From Dendrolimus kikuchii (lineage: Eukaryota; Arthropoda; Insecta; Lepidoptera; Lasiocampidae), in assembly GCA_019925095.2 (NCBI GenBank), contig CM034403.1, forward strand, positions 8,127,690 through 8,191,689: 64,000 nucleotides of DNA. The letters are read 5' to 3'. Of this stretch, positions 56,420 through 64,000 are shown in pieces. The notes beneath the pieces are model-generated. The model had not been told where the DNA came from. It worked only from the letters and a program-made list of their open reading frames with translations, and did no database searches. Each line of letters begins with the position of its first letter. Within the stretch, counting starts at the first letter, position 1. A program made the position numbers and the translations under genes.

Positions 56420-58380
56420 TTTTTCAATACAATAAGTCAATAGGTAGGTTACGTTTTATAAGATGGAAAAGTCTCTCATTTGATTTTACTGACTACTACT
56501 ACTATAGTAATAGCTTACATTGCAAACTCGTAAATCAAATCGAAGCACAAAAGTTTCTATTCCAAAGAATTTTAAAGAATAAAGGATTTCTGTATAAGTA
56601 AATATTTGGATATCGACCTTCATAACATGTTCTTGGACACCGTCCTTTGGCCGACGCGGTCACGCCCTCTGAGGGCCAACAATAACATGTTAGATCGAAG
56701 CCGAAACTGCAAATTGTTATTTCCACACCATAAAGTTTTCTGAAAGTTTAAAATTAAAAAATTGTAATGCCTTCTTTGCAGACTATTAATCTTATTTCAG
56801 TGAATGGATTTTATGGCAGGCAGTAAAATGATGTCTCAATCGATTTTTGGTCGGATTTTTATGAAAGTACATAGTTATTATGCATGCATTCGTTATAAAC
56901 ATGGAAGAAGAATATTATGAATAAGTGTAACGACACATCTGCTAAAACAAATTTTATAAAATAAAATCAGTGAAATATTAAAAATATTTTTAATTTCTGC
57001 TAATTTGTGTTATATTACATAAGTGTTAAAAATCATAATAATGGTATATGTTTTTTTATGTTAATAGGTGGTGAGATTGATACATATTTGCGTTTGAAGC
57101 AAATCTTTAAAAAGTATGCTGCCTTTGTAACTTTTAAACTATGGGATTTCGAAAAAATATGTACGTCTCTCGATGCTATGAAATGGAATGTTCGTAAGAA
57201 AATTAACGTGGGTAAGGGTAGTAAGTACTTAAAGAAATATTTCCAATGGCAATTGGTATGATTTTTTTACTTATAGGTAGTATTAATACAGGAATAAAAT
57301 TTAAAAGAAATACATACTAGACAATAATTAACTACATATATATTCATGCAGTAAATTAATAATTTTGTAAAGTTTTTGTAATTTTAGGACTACGTATTAG
57401 TATACAATCAAATCTAATACATAAAATTGAGTGAATAAATAAACTTGATGATTATATAATACAATAAAAAAATGTTACGTAAGAACACATTGTAGTAAAT
57501 TGTTATGGGTAGGTAGGTAGGTAGTAGCAGTAGGTTCATATACGAGCTTGAACATTATCTCACGCCCATTGCGATAAAATTAACTATGCTGTAATATTTT
57601 CCTTCAAGCCAGCCCGTATCCGCCCATACATTCCTTTCAAATGCAATACAGTAACCGGTATAAGCTGTATCATTGTAAACGCGTAGGCTTTTCTATCAAC
57701 ACTCGCCATTTATTATCTTATAACTGAATGGCTTGTCGTATCGTGCCCAAACAATGCTTTCTGAGGTATAACGTAACCAGCCAAACTTGACCTTTTGGAT
57801 TGTATTTTCGGTTATTTTAAGTTCCGTGTTCAGGGACTATCAGCGGACGAGGCAGATCTTGATTTACTGGCGAACGTATTATAATGCGTTTAATGGCCTG
57901 TAATGAATGGCATAACATCCATAAAGCGACAATGCAGCCACTCGAACATGCCCTTTTATAATAATACTTGATTTATAGGCTATCACCGCGAAATGGAAGT
58001 TTGTTTTGCACGTGTAGAATGCAAACGCCTTGTGATCACTTGAATGGGAGACTTAACGATAATGTCTGATACCATAAGTCAAGCGGCAGTAGTTTGGCAA
58101 TGTGTGAATCGGTTACCCGCTGTATCCACCGATTTTTTTTTTTTATTGTCACCTAAGCATTTTTTAACAAATATTGAAGGTTGTTATTGATATGATTAAT
58201 TATTGGTACAATCGTTACATTCACTGGAACAAAACATTTTTTCTTTCTTCTGAACTAAGTAGGTGCTGTCAATTTTATATAGAATCATAAGCCGCTGTTA
58301 AATGTAAGCATCTCCATGTTTCCGCCACATATCTTGGTCTATCGTTTTTCTCGTTCATGGTCCGTTTCTATATCTTACTT
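56420..58380. other. Intergenic DNA, no gene seen
   Basis: Unique-looking sequence. An 84-codon frame at 57007-57261 (…GGEIDTYLRLKQIFKKYAAF) has no family I know and no start context, so it is only noted. A short GTAG array is at 57511-57528. Confidence 0.5.
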
Positions 58381-58384
58381 ACCG

Positions 58385-58720
58385 TTGATTTACTTTATTT
58401 TTTTATTGCACGAGTTCAGTAGACATGCAGACGGCCCACCTGATAGAAAGCTGGTGCCGTCGCCTATGCACATTTGCAATACCAAAGGTGCTACAAATGA
58501 GCTGCTGCTCGCTTAAGGGAGGGCGACTGGAACCTGGCCACTAATGCTGGAACACAACTCAGGGTTGTTATGGCGGCATACTCTATACTAGGTATGATAG
58601 CCAACCAGATGGGCAAATACCTTAACACCTGGCTGTGGGTTATTTTGTCACCTTTTAGGACAGGCCGCCCGGCCGCAGGAAATTGTATTCTTTCTCCGTT
58701 TCTGCGCAGAAGAAAATTTA
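58385..58720 (-). mobile_element. Family-A SINE-like repeat, full length
   Basis: Inverted copy with both ends: TTTTTTATTGCACGAGTTCA at the tail and TTGTATTCTTTCTCCGTTTC, TGCGCAG at the 5' end. With 1451-1770 it defines the family at about 330 bp. Confidence 0.85.
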
Positions 58721-58794
58721 ATACTATTGGGTAAAATTTAACATAAGATTCATAGAAATAATTTAAATTTTCTACTCGTAGCAGAGAAATGAAT

Positions 58795-58935
58795 GCAAAG
58801 TATATAAGATATAGAAGCAAACCATAAGTCTCTATCAACAACTTTGCACAAATCATTGGTCTACAGGGACCGAGGACGTCCCCCACTTCTTTTACATGAG
58901 GTCTCCAATCCAGGATTCGTATCAAATTTTTCTTT
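58795..58935 (-). mobile_element. LINE C-terminal scrap
   Basis: The minus strand reads RILDWRPHVK and then, in another frame, RSGGRPRSL, stop, TNDLCKVVDR. WRP...GRP-(T)RW-DDL-KV is a LINE landmark. Confidence 0.55.
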
Positions 58936-58949
58936 GGATCATTGCTACT

Positions 58950-60680
58950 TTCTATGATAATAATTTATTTTTATTCAAAAAGTAACCTCATCGCGATGGA
59001 AAGATTTCTAGACAACAATCATTGCGGGTGCGATGCGATGGCCGGGAGAAGGCAAAGGGACGTGGAAGAAGGAGCAACGGAAGAGTAACAAACCTCGCCT
59101 CCAGTCCACCGCTACACTGCACTCGTCCCCCGGAGGTTCACACAATTCACAAGGGTTTGATTAGGAGAATTAATGTTATTTAAATTAAATTAAAATGGTT
59201 TTCTTTTATATTTTGTTCCAACTATCATTTCACTATAGGTATATTGCGGTGACAGCACTGACAGAAGGTGAATGTTTGTCTTGTTTTGCGCATTCTTCCT
59301 TTGAAAGGTTATTCTTTTCTTGATGGTGAGGATGGGGAGGAAGAATTTATAAGGAGGAGTTCCTCGGCGCAACCAATGATGATTTGTGTTCAGAAGATAA
59401 CTGTGTGATGGTTTCTAATAAAATGTATTAAATATTTATACAGTAAGAACTTGAATCAAAATATTTTCTATTAACTATAATTTCATTGTTTTCGGTACTC
59501 CGTAAGACGGTTACAGAGCCTATTCATAGCAAAGTATTCTATGATATACGTGACATATGTACCTCGATCGGGCCTTTAAAAACTTTGCTCTTTTATAGAT
59601 AAAGATCCCTTCTGCGTTGGCGGATTCCACAAAGCCAAACAGACAGATGTCCAACATTATCGCACTTTTTAAAGGTCCCTAAGTCCACAAGATAAAAAGT
59701 TTAGTTATTCATTGCGAACAACACCTACGTAACAAGCCAGTATTGTGCTTTTTAGACAAAGCCCGGATAAATGTGACGTGAAATCTTTCTTCTGTGTGCA
59801 GTATAATCCACTTAGGGGCATGTAGTTGCTTTTTGTCAAAATAGAGCAGCACGGTTCATTGATTTGTAAAAAATAACGCCGCGGGGCACCTTGTGTGCAA
59901 ACAGAGGTAGCAAGGGTGCTTCTCAAAATTATGGACAGGAATAATGGTCTGGATATCACAACAGATGGTGCTAGGTTTGGGTTTGATTTTATTTCTAAGT
60001 CAATCCTAATTACACTAGTTACAATTTAAGGACCCGGCACTTCTGTACCTTCTGGTGGGCATGGCCTAGCTAAACTTTTCGCCTATTTTTCTTATTAAAA
60101 CACACTGACTTTGAGAAAGTATCCTAAAATCTGGGAAGTATAATATATTAATCGCTTTAAACCTTTATAAATCTCTGAATATCTATACTAATTGAAGATA
60201 TTGACTGTTGAAACTCGTGAGAACTATTTTGAAAAATTAGTCAAATGCATTACACTTTAAACACAGAAGGGTATCGTATTGGCGACGTGTTGTTCTTTCC
60301 TTCTTATGTAAAGCCTTTTCAGTAAACATATCATGAAAATTGGTAGGTATGTTATGAAACTAAATATATATTTTTTATCAATTAATTAATATACAATACC
60401 TAACTGTTGAAAGAAGGAGTAAACTTAGGACAAAAATACAAAAAAAAATCTACACACCTTTCTATAAGACACGCTACAAAATTAGGCTAAATCAGTATTA
60501 TCTAGCGCTTTACTTTCGCTTAAACCTTTAGTGACGTCATGGATTGTATATAGGATATATTTATGCATATAAAAATGAATTATTCCAAGTTTCATCTGTG
60601 CTAGACGGTGACAAAGACAACTTTTGTGTATTGTAATCGATTAACCAAACTCTTTTTCATCGCCAAAAACTTTTCATCAT
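58950..60680. other. Intergenic DNA, no gene seen
   Basis: A GC-richer patch at 59020-59140 and an 84-codon minus-strand frame (59705-59959, ...YFLQINEPCCSILTKSNYMP) may be fragments of decayed mobile elements, but I cannot assign them. Confidence 0.45.
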
Positions 60681-60689
60681 GGCTAAATA

Positions 60690-61270
60690 ATACACTAATA
60701 CAAAATTCGACCATAATAATGAAATTGATTTATAAGTTTGAACATTATTAAGAATCTGTTGTTAAAGACTTATGCTTCTATAATCACATATTTCGCCAAG
60801 GATACACTGTTAATTTCATAATTTGACTTTAACAATAAACAAAAGAGTATATAGGCGTGTGTGTGTTAAATACATGGTCGTGTGTGTAATGTTTTTTATT
60901 TATTTAATGAATTTTTTATGCATGATAAAAAAATTAGCATTCTGCACTGCATTTTTCATCTTTCTGTTACTTTCTGTTACACATTTGATGATCACACCTA
61001 ATTTATTTGCAAATACCGTACGTTTTGCGCAGCGAAATACATATTTTATTTTTCAAACTTTATTTATCCATGTAGACCACGTCATTTTCGAAAAAAATGG
61101 CTGTACCACAAATGGCTGTACCTTCTCTATATAACTATAAGTGTGCGAAATTTCATACTCCTCCGTCCGCGCAATTTTCGTAAAAAGAGGTACAAAATTT
61201 TTGCTTCACGTATACATAAACGATATGTGGATATAAAATCTAATTATTCCAAATTGAGTTTATCTTACAC
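60690..61270 (-). repeat. Unclassified repeat, family B, inverted copy
   Basis: Complement of 40444-41090: ATAATCACATATTTCGCCAA, AACAATAAACAAAAGAGTAT, GCATTCTGCACTGC and TACTCCTCCGTCCGCGCAAT occur in the reverse order. It carries about 170 bp (60961-61134) that the other copy lacks and has one unit where the other has two. The 103-codon open frame here arises within the repeat. Confidence 0.8.
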
Positions 61271-61369
61271 GGAGACAAAAACGATTTAACTGTATTGTTA
61301 TCGGGCAATTATAAATCAAATTAAAGTAGGTATAACAGGATCTATAATCTTAAATTATGGCAGTAAAGC

Positions 61370-61530
61370 CTTGACAGCACCTATTCACGGCTTGATTGGT
61401 TTGCTCTAATCCCCACACTGGTAGCCAATCTGAATAGAATGTCAACGCTGATGTGTTACCGCGACCAAGCGCTAAAGGGCGAGCGGACAACCGACCGACG
61501 ACCAAACGACCACAACTCCGGTCGCAAACG
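61370..61530. promoter_or_regulatory. GC-richer island, unassigned
   Basis: GCGCTAAAGGGCGAGCGGAC, AACCGACCGACGACCAAACG and ACCACAACTCCGG. Open in both strands for about 60 codons but with no recognisable protein. A regulatory or decayed element are equally possible. Confidence 0.2.
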
Positions 61531-62251
61531 CCATTCAAACTCAACAATAGTTTTTGTCACCTTCGTTAAGGCTATCCTCATTTCAGCGACTATTTTGATA
61601 TTTTTATTAATAATATTGTAGGTGCTAGATGCGCCTTCTAATTATAGTTTCTAACTATAGAGGAGATAAAAAATAATTTTGTGATAAAATTGTATAGTTG
61701 AAATGAATACGGAAGAAAAATTTGAACATGCCAAGGTTCCTCACCTTGAAGTCGATTTTTGTTTGCATGAGTACAAGAAACAGGACCACCAAAATTTTAA
61801 TACTTTTATTTTTACGTTTTGTTCGTTTATAAAATATAGAAATGTGAAAAAAGAAAATTATAATGTTTGCAATGATAGACATTGATATTAACAATAGTTT
61901 TAATCATCAGAAACAAAGGGAATATAATCACTACGCTTATCACAAATATTAAAAGCAATAAAAATGTTTTACATTTGTAAACAATTTTTTTTGGAGAAGG
62001 TAGAAAATAAAACAACTTTGATCTAAGTAATTTTAAACTTTATTGTCAAACAGTTAAACATATTTTATTGTGGAATAGTCTATTCTGTGACATCGTTTGA
62101 AAAGGTTTTTACCATTGTGCTCGCGGAACGTTAAATGAATCAATTTGAAACCTAGCAAACCTTTTCATACCACGACTGTACATGTCATTTCAAAATTAAA
62201 AAGAATAAGGAGATGCTTATCAAAAACACTATATATCTTGACAGTATACTC

Positions 62252-62430
62252 TAAAGCTACGTACTCATCTGCGAGCCGTAACCGTAACCATTGCAGTTAC
62301 TGTAACCAAAAATTATAGCGTGGGCACGGCGCGCTCGCAATGAACCAAGAAAATGAAGATCAATGTCGGCGAGTTCTTTACTGTATCCGCTCGGTTACAG
62401 TTACGGCTCGCAGATGAGAACGCGGCTTAA
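62252..62430. mobile_element. MITE with long inverted ends
   Basis: Left end TAAAGCTACGTACTCATCTG and reversed right end TTAAGCCGCGTTCTCATCTG both continue CGAGCCGTAAC-GTAACC. About 38 bp per end with few mismatches; 179 bp in all. The element is GC-richer than its surroundings. Superfamily not determined; TTA/TAA bases next to the ends are suggestive only. Confidence 0.85.
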
Positions 62431-62611
62431 CAATTATCAAAGACTGACAGCTTAAGATTTTCTATTTATTTGTAGTTAAAAAGTATTGAAATTATGAAAA
62501 TAAGCCGCATAGTCCGTATAGAGTCTATCAATCTTATACCTTATACCTACTACTTAATTACTTACTTAGTACTTACTACTGCTAACTATTAATCAACATT
62601 CCTTTTCTATA

Positions 62612-62870
62612 TTTACATACATACATACATACATACATAACTTCACGCCAGTTCCCTCGCGGGGTAGGCACGAACAACAGAGTGCCATTTAGGCTTATTC
62701 TTACACACCTCACTTGCCTCTTTGACATTCATAACTCTTGTCATGCAAGCTCGTCTGTTCTTAAGGCTCCTGACATCACCTTCTGCTAGTACACGATCAA
62801 TTTGATCATGGAAGGTGTGTCGTGGCCTTCCACGACTTCTGCCTTTTCTATATTTGTCCATATTATATGC
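62612..62870 (-). mobile_element. LINE C-terminal fragment with (TATG)n tail
   Basis: The minus strand carries an open 72-codon frame: MDKYRKGRSRGRPRHTFHDQ, IDRVLAEGDVRSLKNRRACM, TRVMNVKEASEVCKNKPKWH, SVVRAYPARELA, then a stop and the tail (CATACATACATACATACATA on plus, 62615-62640). It is the cleanest copy of this terminus and shows that the tail follows the stop after a short stretch. Confidence 0.8.
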
Positions 62871-62879
62871 TTCTAAGCC

Positions 62880-64000
62880 TTACGCAACAAGTAAGGAATA
62901 TTACGTAACTCCAGGATTATCTTTTGGGTGTTGTAGAGATAACAAAGTGCATTAGAGATTAAATTATACTTAACAAAAATTAAAATAATCAAAACAATGT
63001 TTTAACGGTTTTAAGCACGACATTTTATTTGATTTTTATTTCTGCGTTTCGTTTCGGTGTTAACTATGTGTACTAGTGACGTAAACTTAAGAATTGAAAC
63101 GTTAAAATAACAATGTGGCCGTACTTATAAGCAATATATGAAATTGCGTAACTAATGTCAGCTACAAACTAAATAATGTGCTCTAAAATATTATTTTCTG
63201 GCAATGATAAAATATAGGGCGATTATATAGCAATAACCGCCACTATGTGGCGAGCCTTAAATGGCTCTAATATCTTGTTCAACTTTGATTTATGCGACAA
63301 AATTGTCGATATGTGTGCACAAAAACCATTGTTATATGATCGTTTTAACTAGAAATGGTGTGAAAAATGGTACGAATGTATACCAAGGAATTTTACGGTG
63401 CTCTCAGTAAATGGATTGCGGGCATTTATGGGCTATTTAAGATGTTTTACGTGATTAATGACGTGTTGTGCTTGAGTATACGTCATCATTCTCAATACGT
63501 GTATGATTAATGACTGACTTGTTATTTGCAGATATATTGCTTAGTTGTGTACATAAAAGAAAAATACTAAGATCTAAAATTGCAATACTTGACGTAATAG
63601 TTAATTTCATTTTGTTGTTAGATTAGATATCATTAGTATCGACGTACGTAACATATGTGGAAACTTATTGTTTTATTTCTGATGTTCGGGTTATATTTTA
63701 TTTCTACTGCTAGCTACCGATAATTTTGAGCCCGACTATAGAAGATTGCAATAGGATCCAGCGATAGTTCAAGCAGTAGAGAGCCACTGAAAATATATTT
63801 ATATATTAACACAACCATTTATTTAAAAAAAATGTACATAAGGTAATTGCACCTAATGTGTGTGGTGATTGTGATGTGTGTTCTGGTTGTTAAGTTGTGT
63901 TCTGTGTGGTTGGATTTAGGGTGTCTGTGTTGTTTATAAATACGATATCTCCTAGTACCTTGCTTAGAATGTTTTTATAATAAACGTATAAGTATGATTA
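62880..64000. other. Right edge of window, no gene seen
   Basis: AT-rich, without recognisable repeat or coding signal. Confidence 0.5.

Noticed and set aside
57007..57261. 84-codon frame with Lys-rich C-terminus.
   Set aside because: AT-rich codon use matches surrounding non-coding DNA and no domain is recognised.
60823..61134. 103-codon hydrophobic frame.
   Set aside because: It lies wholly inside the unclassified family-B repeat and is not open in the other copy.

Overview
The window is eukaryotic and looks lepidopteran. It is AT-rich, full of degraded transposons, and carries lepidopteran-style Helitrons (A/T target site, TC...CTAG ends), tRNA-headed SINEs, fragments of endonuclease/reverse-transcriptase LINEs, mariner and Harbinger relics, and MITEs. 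It also contains spliced pieces of one conserved animal gene. No prokaryotic operon, CRISPR array or phage is present, and most long open frames come from repeats.

The one host gene I can support is a Runx-family (Runt-domain) transcription factor on the minus strand. Four exons fit together with consensus splice sites, and every internal intron is phase 1. They are the start exon (35646-35757), the main Runt-domain exon (27287-27526), the last Runt-domain exon (10911-11024), and a probable linker exon (69-251). The gene runs off the left edge, so its transactivation region and C-terminus are not in the window. A CpG-rich stretch at about 36420-36830 is the likely promoter/5' UTR. It holds two TGCGGT hexamers 11 bp apart and a TGTGGT, which match the binding site of the gene's own product family.

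Layout: 1-35.6 kb is the body of the Runx gene, almost all intron packed with repeats. 35.8-36.8 kb is 5' UTR/promoter. 36.8-64 kb is upstream DNA with no gene I can establish. The most striking intronic structure is an 8-bp minisatellite (12655-14201): 67 units of GCCCTTTT type followed by 116 apparently identical units of GCTCTTTT. It lies in a cluster of Helitron-like elements, one of which abuts another end to end. Other notable structures are a 700-bp direct duplication (27859-28572 and 30924-31632), several MITEs with readable inverted repeats, a SINE copy folded back into a perfect hairpin, a LINE with a twin-priming-like inversion, an inverted pair of unclassified repeats 20 kb apart, and a non-autonomous Harbinger element that keeps the start of its transposase gene.

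Names given to repeat families here (A, B, C, D, E, G, H, S2) are provisional labels for sequences that recur in this window. Boundaries without terminal motifs are approximate. Family assignments come from recognition by eye, not from a database search.
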